A stretch of 64,000 nt of DNA, from positions 1-64,000 of the forward strand of contig JBPCKA010000093.1 of NCBI GenBank assembly GCA_051004735.1, written 5' to 3'. The notes under the pieces are model-generated. The model was not told the DNA's origin. It did not search any database and saw only the letters and a program-made list of their open reading frames with translations. Both the position numbers and the translations under genes were made by a program. Origin of the DNA: Euzebya sp051004735. Lineage in GTDB: Bacteria; Actinomycetota; Nitriliruptoria; Euzebyales; Euzebyaceae. Position 1 is the first letter of the stretch. Each line of letters begins with the position of its first letter. This document shows positions 49,469 to 57,326 of the stretch, one piece after another.

Positions 49469-50487
49469 TCCGGTCTGCTCTTGAGCCATTGGTTCAACAG
49501 TGACCCGCGCGTCTGCAGCAACTTGATCAAGGCCCGTTCACGCCGGTCGTAGCGACGTGAGCTCCGGGAGCGTGACCACACCTCATCCAGTTGCTCCGGT
49601 CCGACCGCCAGGACATCGGGGTGGACATAACTCGACCGGGCGACTGCCCGGGTGTTGCCCAGCGCCTCTGCTGCGGCGTCTACCGCTCGGATTTCATCCT
49701 CGCCTTGCACCCGGGCATGAAGTGCCACCGAAGACCCACCCCAGGTCCTGAAATCCTTGCAGGTCATCCGGTCGCCACTGAGTTCGGCCAACAGCTCGTT
49801 CGCATCGGCTGCCGTGATCCGGTGAGACCCCGCGCCATCACGGATCTCAAAGACCTGATCGGTCGCGGATTCAAGTTGCGCCAACACATCGGCCAGCAAT
49901 GGATCGCGGACCTCAACACGGCGCTGCACCCCCGATTTTCCGGGGTACAGCAGGGTGATGTGGTCACCATCCACTTCCAGGTGGTGGACGGTCAGGGTGG
50001 AGACCCCGTAGTGCCCGAACTCGCGCGCCGACCGTGTGCCACCGATCCGGGCAGTTCCGGCATCCACCAAGCGGATCATCGCCGCGGTTGCACGACGCAC
50101 GGGGTTGGTCTCGTCGCTGAGCAGCGTGTCCAGACGACGCCGCACGTCGGCCAACCGCGGGCCCAGTTCACGCAGTCGGTCGAAGTTCGCCAGTCGACGG
50201 CCTTCCGTCCAACGATCGTGATAGCGATACTGCATTCGCCGGGCCTCATCCAATCCACGTGCCTGCAGATGCCCGTCGATGGTCGGACAGATCCACACCT
50301 CCTCCCAGGCGGGAGGGATGACCAGCGAAACGCAGCGCTCGCGATCGGGTCCGCCCAGTGTGGTCCCATCGGGTGCACGGAAGCTGAATCCGGTGCCACG
50401 CCGGATGCGGCTGATGCCGGCCTCGCCATCCTCGACATACCGCAGTTTCAGCCGCGCCGAAAATCTCTGGTGATCGATGTCGTGCAT
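49465..50487 (-). CDS. Type IB DNA topoisomerase (bacterial/poxvirus type)
   Basis: A 340-residue enzyme that relaxes supercoils via a 3'-phosphotyrosine. N-terminal GISRIRRGTGFSFRAPDGT and IPPAWEEVWICPTIDGHLQARGLDEARRMQYRYHDRW are the typical bacterial start. The catalytic set is visible in RIGGTRSAREFGHYGVSTLT, the LYPGKSG loop, KDFRTWGGSSVAL, and SSYVHPDVL with the nucleophilic Tyr. -10-like TAGAGG lies 6 nt before ATG 50487. Not clustered with other DNA genes. Confidence 0.93.
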   Translation of the reverse strand: MHDIDHQRFSARLKLRYVEDGEAGISRIRRGTGFSFRAPDGTTLGGPDRERCVSLVIPPAWEEVWICPTIDGHLQARGLDEARRMQYRYHDRWTEGRRLANFDRLRELGPRLADVRRRLDTLLSDETNPVRRATAAMIRLVDAGTARIGGTRSAREFGHYGVSTLTVHHLEVDGDHITLLYPGKSGVQRRVEVRDPLLADVLAQLESATDQVFEIRDGAGSHRITAADANELLAELSGDRMTCKDFRTWGGSSVALHARVQGEDEIRAVDAAAEALGNTRAVARSSYVHPDVLAVGPEQLDEVWSRSRSSRRYDRRERALIKLLQTRGSLLNQWLKSRPD

Positions 50488-50544
50488 GACGCGCCTCTAC
50501 CCCAACGGCAGCCGCTGCGATACCCAGCTGGTCGAATACCCATC

Positions 50545-50613
50545 GCATACGACGACGGCGCATACGACGACGGCGCATACGACGACGGCCACCCCAGCTG
50601 GGGTGGCCGTCGT
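50545..50613. repeat. 15-bp tandem repeats abutting a 32-bp perfect palindrome
   Basis: GCATACGACGACGGC occurs three times exactly in tandem (50545-50589) and runs into a perfect palindrome with 14-bp arms around AGCT (50582-50613). It lies between the topoisomerase start and the end of the next gene, so it may terminate that gene's transcript; there is no T-run. Confidence 0.85.
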
Positions 50614-50639
50614 GTGGCGCGGCGACAAACGGACTGGTG

Positions 50640-51248
50640 TCAGCTGAGGGCCTTGACCAACTGGTCCTTGGTCATGCTGGAGCGGCCTTCCAGATCACGT
50701 GCCGTTGCCAGTTCATACAACTGTGCCTTGGTGTGCTCGCTCAAGGGGACGTCATGGCGGGTGCCGGCGATCTGCTTGCCAACAGTCGTCGTGGCATCAC
50801 CGACGCTGTCCGCCGCAGTGGCTGACAGGGTTCCAGCGGCCTTGATACGGCCCATGGAGTTGGTCAGACCGTTGCGCAGGGCCGTGATGGCACCCAGTAC
50901 ACCCTGCCTGGCCTGATCGAGGTCGCTCTGTGCTGTGGTGACGTCAGGCTCGCGGGAGAGGCGCCCGAACAACAGCCGCCCTCGATCTGCCAGGTGTTCA
51001 AAGCCGTCGCCTGCGTCGGCTGCAGTTTGCTGGGCCTTCTCACCCAACTCCTCCATCGCATCATCAACCGCGCCACGGAAGCGCTCAGCGGCCTCGTTGA
51101 CCCGCGCCAGTACCTCATCAGGCAGTTCGTCGCTGTGCTCGCTCAAGTGACGGATGCGCTCCAAGGTGGCATCGCCGGCGCCTAGCAGGGCATAGGCGAG
51201 GTCACTGAGCACGGTCCGGTTGGTCTTCTTGGTCTGGGTGGCTACCAC
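50640..51248 (-). CDS. Coiled-coil protein with C-terminal Rho_N/SAP-like motif
   Basis: A 202-residue protein. GTG 51248 is chosen since GGAG lies 8 nt upstream. Residues ~15-150 are helical and charged (RIRHLSEHSDELPDEVLARVNEAAERFRGAVDDAMEEL), and the last ~30 (TKAQLYELATARDLEGRSSMTKDQLVKAL) match the Rho N-terminal helix-extended-loop motif that binds nucleic acid. It resembles small heparin-binding-hemagglutinin-like or nucleoid-associated proteins, but no closer family was recognised. Confidence 0.65.
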   Translation of the reverse strand: MVATQTKKTNRTVLSDLAYALLGAGDATLERIRHLSEHSDELPDEVLARVNEAAERFRGAVDDAMEELGEKAQQTAADAGDGFEHLADRGRLLFGRLSREPDVTTAQSDLDQARQGVLGAITALRNGLTNSMGRIKAAGTLSATAADSVGDATTTVGKQIAGTRHDVPLSEHTKAQLYELATARDLEGRSSMTKDQLVKALS

Positions 51249-51436
51249 GGTGATCACTCCGTAATCGATAGTGAGGGTTAGCGTCTTGCTTGCAATAGTT
51301 CCCATTCTTCGGTGGGCTAAACACCTGAGGATTCCTGCCCGACGCGACTGACGGAATAGCGCGCGGCGGACGGGGGGTTAAGGCCTTAGACGGGTGCGGG
51401 AAGCCAATCCTGTGCCCCGTGTGTTTGGGAGTTCAT

Positions 51437-52138
51437 ATGTTGACAGTCGAGATCTGGTCTGACGTCGTCTGCCCGTGGTGTGCCATCGGCAAGGCGCGAT
51501 TCGAGACTGCCTTGCAGTCCTACCCGCGTGCCGAGGAGGTCCAGGTGCGGTGGCGCAGTTTCGAGTTGGACCCGCAGGCACCGAGATCACGCGAGGGCGA
51601 CTATGTCGGACACCTGGCGCGCAAATACGGCACGACGACCGCGCAGGCGCAGGCCATGATCGACCGGATGACGGACACGGCGGCCGCGGAGGGACTGACG
51701 TTTGACTTCACGATCGCCAAGCCCGGTAACACCTTTGACGCCCACCGGGTCATCCACCTGGCCGCAGACCAGGGAATGCAGGATCAGGTGAAGCAACGTT
51801 TCCTGCAGGGCTACCACTCGGAGGGCGAGGCCATCGGCCAGCACGAGACCCTCCAGCGTCTGGCGGTGCAGGCGGGCCTGGATGAGGTGGCGGTGAAGGA
51901 CGTGCTGGCCGGGGACGGGTATGCCGAGGCGGTCAGGGCCGATGAGGCCCAGGCAATGGAGTACGGCATCTCCGGAGTCCCCTTCTTCGTCCTGGATGGC
52001 CGCATCGGCGTGTCTGGTGCACAGCCAGCCCAGATGCTGCTCGACACACTGCACCAGGCCTGGCCCGTGGGCGGGTCTTTGCAGGTTGTCGATGCCGACT
52101 CCACGGAGGGTGACGTCTGCGGCGTCAACGGCTGCTGA
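51437..52138 (+). CDS. DsbA-family (FrnE-like) oxidoreductase
   Basis: A 233-residue thioredoxin-fold protein with C12-P-W-C15 (SDVVCPWCAIGKARFE), the FrnE/2-hydroxychromene-isomerase-like helical insertion (GNTFDAHRVIHLAADQG), and the cis-Pro loop GISGVPFFVLDGRIGVSGAQP. There is no signal peptide, so a cytoplasmic polyketide-FrnE-like thiol role is expected. GGGAG lies upstream of ATG 51437. The C-terminus GDVCGVNGC adds two Cys. Monocistronic by context. Confidence 0.9.
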   Translation: MLTVEIWSDVVCPWCAIGKARFETALQSYPRAEEVQVRWRSFELDPQAPRSREGDYVGHLARKYGTTTAQAQAMIDRMTDTAAAEGLTFDFTIAKPGNTFDAHRVIHLAADQGMQDQVKQRFLQGYHSEGEAIGQHETLQRLAVQAGLDEVAVKDVLAGDGYAEAVRADEAQAMEYGISGVPFFVLDGRIGVSGAQPAQMLLDTLHQAWPVGGSLQVVDADSTEGDVCGVNGC

Positions 52139-52193
52139 AATGTGAGGCGTGACGACGGTGGACGGCCCCGCGTCCCACGACCGCCCGGCTCGA

Positions 52194-53381
52194 CTACCGG
52201 CCACGCCATGACGGTGGAGGTGCACCGCCGCGCCCCACACCCCAGGTACGACCTCCCAATCTGCCCTCCGTGACGTCGTCGGAACCGACGCGGAACTCCT
52301 CATCCAAGATTGGCGTGGGATCGATCCCCGCAGTCATTGCCAGGCATGGCGTCACGAACGCGCAGCCACGGCAGTGCATCGGCGTCGGTGTCGGGTACAG
52401 GGGCAGCGTGGGTTGGATCATCTCGGCGGCTTCCTCCGCGATTCGAGCACCCATCGACTGCACCGCAGCTGCACTTCGCTGAATCTGGGTCCGCCGGAAA
52501 CGCGTGGTCGTTCCCAGCACGACCGGCTGTCCCAGTGCGGACGGGTCGACCTCGGCTGGTGTATGTAGGTACAGACGACGATGCTGACCAGGCCCGCGAC
52601 CACCTCCGCTGGGCTCGTGTTGACGAAGGCCCCATCCGTGCCGCGACGCATCCGCCGGCAGCGGCTCGGCCGCCACCGTCCCGTTGGTGTCCATCCCGTC
52701 ATCCAGCGCGCCGATTCGGACCTCGTTGTACATCGTGCCGGCGATTCGCATCCCTGGATACGCACGCTCCCAGGCCCAAGCCTGGGCGACGGCCTCCTCT
52801 TCCAGCAGCAGGTCGCGTGCGTCCGCGAAATCTCGCGCCACCCGGTGTTGGACCACCCAGTACCGGTCCTGGGCATCCACCGCCAGAAGATGCAGGCGGC
52901 AGACGTAGCGCACGGCCGTGGCGATGCGATCGGGCACCATCAGATCGGCGTCAGTGTCGGTCCTTTCGGGATCCGGATCCGGGATGTTCACGTCGATCTC
53001 GGTTTCCACCCGGATCGGCGAGAACGCATCCACGGTGGGTGCCCATGCCAGGTAGGCCTCCATGACGGCCACCCCCTGGTCAAGCAATGCCCGTTGCGCG
53101 GGCTGGGAGGTGGCACCTGCCGCGGGCATCGCCTGGCGCTCAGAAGAGAGTGCTTTCGCCAGACCCTTGTGCGTCAGTGGGTTGACCACGGCCCGATCCC
53201 AGTCCCACATTCCGGGGTAGTAGTAGACGGCGAGCGCCTGCTGCAAGGCTGCGCCCAAATCCAGGACCGGGGAGGCAGAGAGCGGTTCGAGGTGGCGTCG
53301 CTCACCTGCTCCCAGATCCCAGGCTCTACGGCAGCGAAGAAAGGTGACCCGGTCTTCAGCGGTGACGCGATATGTGCGCAT
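52194..53381 (-). CDS. PD-(D/E)XK-like protein with Cas4-type cysteines, catalytic residues replaced
   Basis: A 395-residue RecB/Cas4-like protein: FLRCRRAWDLG (C17) at the start and CRGCAFVTPC (C337, C340, C346) near the end, the four-Cys layout of Fe-S RecB-family nucleases. The expected GRIDLL and DxK core aligns with CRLHLLAVDAQDRYWVVQHRV: Asp becomes H164 and D-x-K becomes Q178-H179-R180. The enzyme is probably not a nuclease. Residues 240-280 are a low-complexity linker. The companion gene downstream starts at 53702. Function unknown. Confidence 0.6.
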   Translation of the reverse strand: MRTYRVTAEDRVTFLRCRRAWDLGAGERRHLEPLSASPVLDLGAALQQALAVYYYPGMWDWDRAVVNPLTHKGLAKALSSERQAMPAAGATSQPAQRALLDQGVAVMEAYLAWAPTVDAFSPIRVETEIDVNIPDPDPERTDTDADLMVPDRIATAVRYVCRLHLLAVDAQDRYWVVQHRVARDFADARDLLLEEEAVAQAWAWERAYPGMRIAGTMYNEVRIGALDDGMDTNGTVAAEPLPADASRHGWGLRQHEPSGGGRGPGQHRRLYLHTPAEVDPSALGQPVVLGTTTRFRRTQIQRSAAAVQSMGARIAEEAAEMIQPTLPLYPTPTPMHCRGCAFVTPCLAMTAGIDPTPILDEEFRVGSDDVTEGRLGGRTWGVGRGGAPPPSWRGR

Positions 53382-53393
53382 ACAACCCCCTGC

Positions 53394-53702
53394 TCAATGC
53401 TGTTGCGGATAGGGCTGGTCCAGCGGCCACCTGCAGCGGTCCGAGCCCCCCGACATGGAATCCATCTCGTCAATCAGGTCATCGACCAGGGCTACGAATC
53501 GATCCTGGTCCTCGGTTGACCACGCACCTGAGTAATAGATCCAGGAGTCGAGGGGTGCCTCGGTTCCATCCCCGGGCCGCAGGGCTGCCTCGGATCCCAC
53601 GACGCTGAACGCGTACTCCTCACCGCGACGTTCGAGGTAGAGCACCTGGTCGGGCTGAAGTGCGACCGTGGACAGTCGTGTGATCAAGGTGTCGCGATCC
53701 AT
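53394..53702 (-). CDS. Small hypothetical protein, 102 aa
   Basis: Starts MDRDTLITRLSTVALQPDQVLYLERRGEEYAF and ends in an acidic helix (VALVDDLIDEMDSM). ATG 53702 is preferred to an upstream start at 53759, which would read through the tRNA-like sequence. It is 12 bp upstream of the PD-(D/E)XK-like gene on the same strand, so the two probably form an operon. No family recognised. Confidence 0.55.
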   Translation of the reverse strand: MDRDTLITRLSTVALQPDQVLYLERRGEEYAFSVVGSEAALRPGDGTEAPLDSWIYYSGAWSTEDQDRFVALVDDLIDEMDSMSGGSDRCRWPLDQPYPQQH

Positions 53703-53723
53703 GAAGCGCCCCTCGCGGTGGTG

Positions 53724-53760
53724 GCGGGAGTTTGGTTCAACGGTAGAACGTCGGAGCAAC
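53724..53760 (+). other. tRNA-Gly 5'-half-like sequence
   Basis: GCGGGAG (53724-53730) resembles the 5' acceptor strand of tRNA-Gly and GTTC-AACGGTA-GAAC (53735-53749) forms a proper D-arm with the conserved GG. The linker is 2 nt too long, and no T-arm or matching 3' acceptor strand follows. A remnant or a mimic; weak. Confidence 0.25.
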
Positions 53761-53879
53761 CCTCACCACCGGTATTGCGGTCCCGGCCGGCGTCCTGGCC
53801 GTGTGCTGTCCTGTCGGAGGGTGAGGTATGCACCGATGTTGCGTACCGTGGTGCTCCGGAACCAGACGAAGGACGCACT

Positions 53880-55349
53880 GTGGTCGATATTCGTGATGCG
53901 CTCTCCTATGACGATGTGCTGCTTTTGCCAGGCCCCTCGGCGGTGCTGCCACGCGACGTCAACATCGAGACGACGCTCACTCCTGGCCTAATCCTGCGCA
54001 CGCCGATCCTGTCGGCCGCCATGGATCGGGTGACGGAGGCCGCCATGGCCATCGCCATGGCCCGGCAGGGGGGACTGGGCGTCATCCACAAGAACGCCTC
54101 CATCGAGGATCAGGCCGCGATGGTCGAATCGGTCAAGCGTTCGGAGTCGGGTTTCATCTCCGACCCGATCACCCTGTCGCCTGATGATCCCGTGCAGCGC
54201 TCGTTTGATCTGATGACCCGGTACCGGGTGTCGGGCTTCCCTGTCGTTGACGGGGACCGTCGCATGGTCGGGATCGTGACAAACCGTGACCTGCGCAACG
54301 ACGCCGAGCCGAACAAGCCTGTCCGTGACTACATGACGTCAACCAGCCTGGTCACGGCCGCACCGGGAACGACCCTTGACCAGGCCCGCATCGCGATGCA
54401 GGACGCCCGGGTCGAGAAGCTGCCCATCGTCGATGCTGATGGACGCCTGACCGGAATGTTCACCTTCAAAGACATCGAGAAGGTCCGGCGGTATCCAAGT
54501 TCGGCCAAGGACGAGTCAGGACGTTTGCTGGTTGCCGCCGCGATCGGCGTCAGTGGCGATGCCGATGAGCGGGCCGACGCCCTTGTCCGGGCTGGGGTGG
54601 ATCTGCTCGCCATCGACTCGGCGCACGGTCATTCCGCCGGCATCCTCGAGTTCGCCGCCAAGATCAAGGACCGCTTTCCCAATACCCCTTTGATGGTCGG
54701 CAATGTGGCAACCGGAGACGGCGTTCGCGCGTGTGCAGACCATGGTGCCGACGTCGTCAAGGTGGGTGTCGGGCCTGGCTCCATCTGCACCACACGCATT
54801 GTCACGGGTGTGGGCGTCCCCCAGTTCACCGCGGTGGCTGACGCGGCCAAGGCGGCGGCTGAGGTCGGCGTGTCGACGATCGCCGACGGCGGAATCCGCT
54901 ACTCCGGTGACGTCGTCAAGGCATTGGGCACCGGCGCCACCGCGGTGATGGCCGGCAACCTGCTGGCCGGCACCGACGAAAGCCCCGGCGAGCTGGTTCT
55001 TGTCGGTGGACGCCGGTACAAGGAGTATCGAGGGATGGGGTCCCTGGACGCCATGCGAGCCGGTTCGGCGGACCGCTACTTCCAGGATGACCGCAAGGAG
55101 CCGTCCAAGCTGGTACCCGAGGGCGTATCGGGGCTGTTGCCCTACCGGGGATCGGTGGGCGAGGTGGTCACGCAACTTGCTGGTGGTCTGCGTTCCGGGA
55201 TGGGCTACGTGGGCGCGGCCAACCTGACCGAGCTGACCCGTCGCGCGAAGTTTGTGAAGCAGTCCGCGGCAGGCGCCCGTGAATCCCACGTCCATGATCT
55301 GGATGTCGTGCACGAGGCCCCCAACTACCAGGTGCCAGGTAACGGATAG
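53880..55349 (+). CDS. guaB: IMP dehydrogenase
   Basis: NAD-dependent oxidation of IMP to XMP, the committed step to GMP. GTG 53880 is preferred to an upstream start at 53718: AAGGA lies 8 nt upstream and VVDIRDALSYDDVLLLPGPS is the normal N-terminus, giving 489 residues. Two CBS domains (about 95-215) split the barrel; the catalytic loop GVGPGSICTTRIVTGVGVPQ carries the active-site Cys, and YRGMGSLDAM and the flap region GVSGLLPYRGSV follow. Purine genes purA, purB and purD are elsewhere in the window. Confidence 0.96.
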   Translation: MVDIRDALSYDDVLLLPGPSAVLPRDVNIETTLTPGLILRTPILSAAMDRVTEAAMAIAMARQGGLGVIHKNASIEDQAAMVESVKRSESGFISDPITLSPDDPVQRSFDLMTRYRVSGFPVVDGDRRMVGIVTNRDLRNDAEPNKPVRDYMTSTSLVTAAPGTTLDQARIAMQDARVEKLPIVDADGRLTGMFTFKDIEKVRRYPSSAKDESGRLLVAAAIGVSGDADERADALVRAGVDLLAIDSAHGHSAGILEFAAKIKDRFPNTPLMVGNVATGDGVRACADHGADVVKVGVGPGSICTTRIVTGVGVPQFTAVADAAKAAAEVGVSTIADGGIRYSGDVVKALGTGATAVMAGNLLAGTDESPGELVLVGGRRYKEYRGMGSLDAMRAGSADRYFQDDRKEPSKLVPEGVSGLLPYRGSVGEVVTQLAGGLRSGMGYVGAANLTELTRRAKFVKQSAAGARESHVHDLDVVHEAPNYQVPGNG

Positions 55350-55364
55350 ACACCAAACCAAACC

Positions 55365-55396
55365 CTTGACTTAAAGTCAAGTTTAACTATTACCAT
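55365..55396 (+). promoter_or_regulatory. Palindromic operator with stretched promoter
   Basis: CTTGACTTAAAGTCAAG (55365-55381) is a perfect 8-1-8 palindrome. TTGACT inside it can act as -35; with a 19-bp spacer TACCAT (55391-55396) would be the -10, the geometry of MerR-family promoters. It stands in front of the remains of an ABC exporter gene. No MerR gene is nearby. Confidence 0.5.
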
Positions 55397-55790
55397 CGGT
55401 GGGCCGCCGGGGCCTATGGGGCAATGCTGCTGGCCAGTGCGTGCCGGAGTGTCGTTCTGGCAGCGTTACAGCACCGCTTGGGTGGGTCGGACGGTGGCGA
55501 CAAACCTGCGTCGTGACCTGCTGGCACACCTGCTGGACAGTGAGATGGGATTTCATGATCACGCCCGTGTGGGGCAGCTGATGACACGGGTGACCGACGT
55601 TGGCCCCCGCCCTTGGCGCGATCCCGTTGGTGGCGGCAATCGCGGTGCTCGGCGCACGAATGCTGGTGGTACGGTTCCGGGCCCTGCAGCGCGCGTGGAG
55701 GGTTGTCTTCACACTGGTCTTTCCAGCCATGGGCGCCATCCTGGGACTGACGACGGCGCTGATCCTGTCCGTCGGCGGCAGTCGGGTGGC
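55397..55790 (+). pseudogene. ABC exporter, N-terminal remnant
   Basis: In shifting frames the sequence shows the membrane domain of a half-size exporter: AAGAYGAMLLASACRSVVL, then FWQRYSTAWVGRTVATNLRRDLLAHLLDSEMGFHD and RVGQLMTRVTDV (the coupling-helix segment). After 55610 only unplaced hydrophobic sequence follows (LVAAIAVLGARMLVVRF). The C-terminal end of such a protein is at 58423-58611 on the same strand, so the gene appears split with loss of its middle. Confidence 0.75.
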
Positions 55791-56256
55791 GGACGTTGAC
55801 CCGTTCGAACGTGTACTCCATGCGGGCGAGGTCGTCGCGGCGCCGCGCTGCGGACTCCTGCAGCCCCTGGGCAAGCACCTGCTGGGTCTGCTGGAGCGTG
55901 GCGAAGGCCGCGGCAGAGATGGACCACACCAACCCGTCGGTCTCCGCCTGCACGGTGGCGGTCCGACCTGTCTGGTGCACCAGCGCCATCTCGCCGAAGT
56001 ACTCCCCGGTGGACAGTCGGGCCACCGTGTGACCCGAGGACCGGATCAGGAACGTGCCCTGGTCGATCACGTACATGGCGTCGGCCTGGTCCCCTTCCCG
56101 TACCACGATCGTCCCGGCGGCCACCGGACGGGGCTGCAGCAAGGCCGCCACGTCGTCCAGCGCCACCGGCGAGACGTCACGGAACAAGGGCACGCGACGT
56201 ATGAACGTCAGCCGGCGTTCGTGCTCGGCCGTCTCCCCTCCTTCGGAGCGCACCAC
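55414..56256 (-). CDS. Cyclic-nucleotide-binding (CRP-like) protein with aberrant tail
   Basis: Residues 1-150 are a cNMP-binding domain: FIRRVPLFRDVSPVALDDVAALLQPR, AGTIVVREGDQADAMYVIDQG, and the phosphate-binding cassette GEYFGEMALVHQTGRTATVQA. Family members with FGEMALL-type cassettes bind cAMP or cGMP. There is no DNA-binding wing. From about residue 155 (near 55790) the frame runs antisense through the ABC remnant, giving ~125 Arg/His/Pro-rich residues without coding character, so the native stop was lost at the junction. It lies 9 nt downstream of the cyclase gene. Confidence 0.75.
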   Translation of the reverse strand: MVRSEGGETAEHERRLTFIRRVPLFRDVSPVALDDVAALLQPRPVAAGTIVVREGDQADAMYVIDQGTFLIRSSGHTVARLSTGEYFGEMALVHQTGRTATVQAETDGLVWSISAAAFATLQQTQQVLAQGLQESAARRRDDLARMEYTFERVNVRHPTAADGQDQRRRQSQDGAHGWKDQCEDNPPRALQGPEPYHQHSCAEHRDCRHQRDRAKGGGQRRSPVSSAAPHGRDHEIPSHCPAGVPAGHDAGLSPPSDPPKRCCNAARTTLRHALASSIAP

Positions 56257-56265
56257 GCGCTGAGC

Positions 56266-57309
56266 CTAGCTGGACTGCACGGCAATCTCGACGGTATCTT
56301 CGGTCGCCGACGCGGCAGCCAGCGATCGCAGGCGGTAGGCCCGGACGGGATGCTCCTTGCCCTTTACGGTGAACGGGTCCAGGGCGTCCACGGTGGCCAG
56401 CGGGCGGATGGACCGATAGGTCTCCGCCCCGATCAGAACCGAACCTGGAGGGGTCCGCGCCTCCAGGCGCGCCGCCAGGTTGACGGTGTCGCCGATGATG
56501 GTGAACACCCGGCGATGGGGACCGCCGACGTTGCCGACGAACGCGGGGCCAGTGTTGACCCCGACCCCGAACCGCGGCAACGCGGGGTTGGCGTCGGACA
56601 AGGTCGTGGTGAGGGCCAGGGCGGCCTTGGCCGCCAGGTAGGCATGGTCAGGCTGGTCCCCGGCGGCGCCGAAGACGGCCATCATCGCGTCGCCCATGAA
56701 GTTGGACACCGTCCCGCCGTGGTCCTGCACCAGCACGATGGCCGGTTGCAGCAGCTGGTTGAGGTAGCTGACGACCACCTCCGAGGCAGTGCGCTCGGTG
56801 AAGCTGGTGAAGCCGCGGACGTCGGCGAACAGCACCGTCAGGTCTCGGATCGTCCCAACGGTCCCGTCGGCCTGCACGGTGACGAGGTCCTCAGCCACGG
56901 GTGAGGAGGCGTAGTCGCGCAGCAGGGTCTGCAGGCGCACCTGGCGGCGGGCCGCCGACACCTCGGCTGACAGGCGGCTGCCGATCAACCGGAGCATTCC
57001 CGGCTCGGGCGCCCGCTCGGCGGGCCAGACGACCACCCCGGCCATGTCATCCCCGGCCTGGTCCGTCGCGTCGTGGACGGGCAGGGGCAGCACCACGAAC
57101 CGGTCGTCGGTGACGATCTCGCCGGAGCGGACTGCCCGCACGACCTGCGCCCAGCAGTCACCCCGCGGGTGGTCGACGAAGTGCACCGCGCCCGCGGCGA
57201 CCAGCCCGAGCACCACCTCATCAGGACCGAGATCCGGGCCGCCAGGAATGTCGGCAAGCAGGACGCGGAGCAGTTGCGACAGATGATTGATCAGCGGCGC
57301 CACGATCAT
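56266..57309 (-). CDS. Class III adenylate/guanylate cyclase
   Basis: A 347-residue cytoplasmic protein. The N-terminal ~150 residues are an unassigned sensor-like region (VHFVDHPRGDCWAQVV, FVVLPLPVHDA). The cyclase homology domain (about 155-335) shows VLFADVRGFTSFTER (metal Asp), NQLLQPAIVLVQDHGGTVSNFMGDAMMAVFGA (second metal Asp), FGVGVNTGPAFVGNVGG, and TIIGDTVNLAARLEA (catalytic Asn/Arg). It lies just upstream of a cNMP-binding protein and divergent from an FHA protein, suggesting a signalling cassette. Confidence 0.9.
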   Translation of the reverse strand: MIVAPLINHLSQLLRVLLADIPGGPDLGPDEVVLGLVAAGAVHFVDHPRGDCWAQVVRAVRSGEIVTDDRFVVLPLPVHDATDQAGDDMAGVVVWPAERAPEPGMLRLIGSRLSAEVSAARRQVRLQTLLRDYASSPVAEDLVTVQADGTVGTIRDLTVLFADVRGFTSFTERTASEVVVSYLNQLLQPAIVLVQDHGGTVSNFMGDAMMAVFGAAGDQPDHAYLAAKAALALTTTLSDANPALPRFGVGVNTGPAFVGNVGGPHRRVFTIIGDTVNLAARLEARTPPGSVLIGAETYRSIRPLATVDALDPFTVKGKEHPVRAYRLRSLAAASATEDTVEIAVQSS

Positions 57310-57326
57310 GGCACGATACCAGCCAC

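Noticed and set aside
55600..56904. Long plus-strand open frame (434 codons) across the cyclase and CRP-like genes
   Set aside because: Antisense shadow of the cyclase, whose catalytic motifs are complete on the other strand; the translated sequence has no family features after about residue 70.
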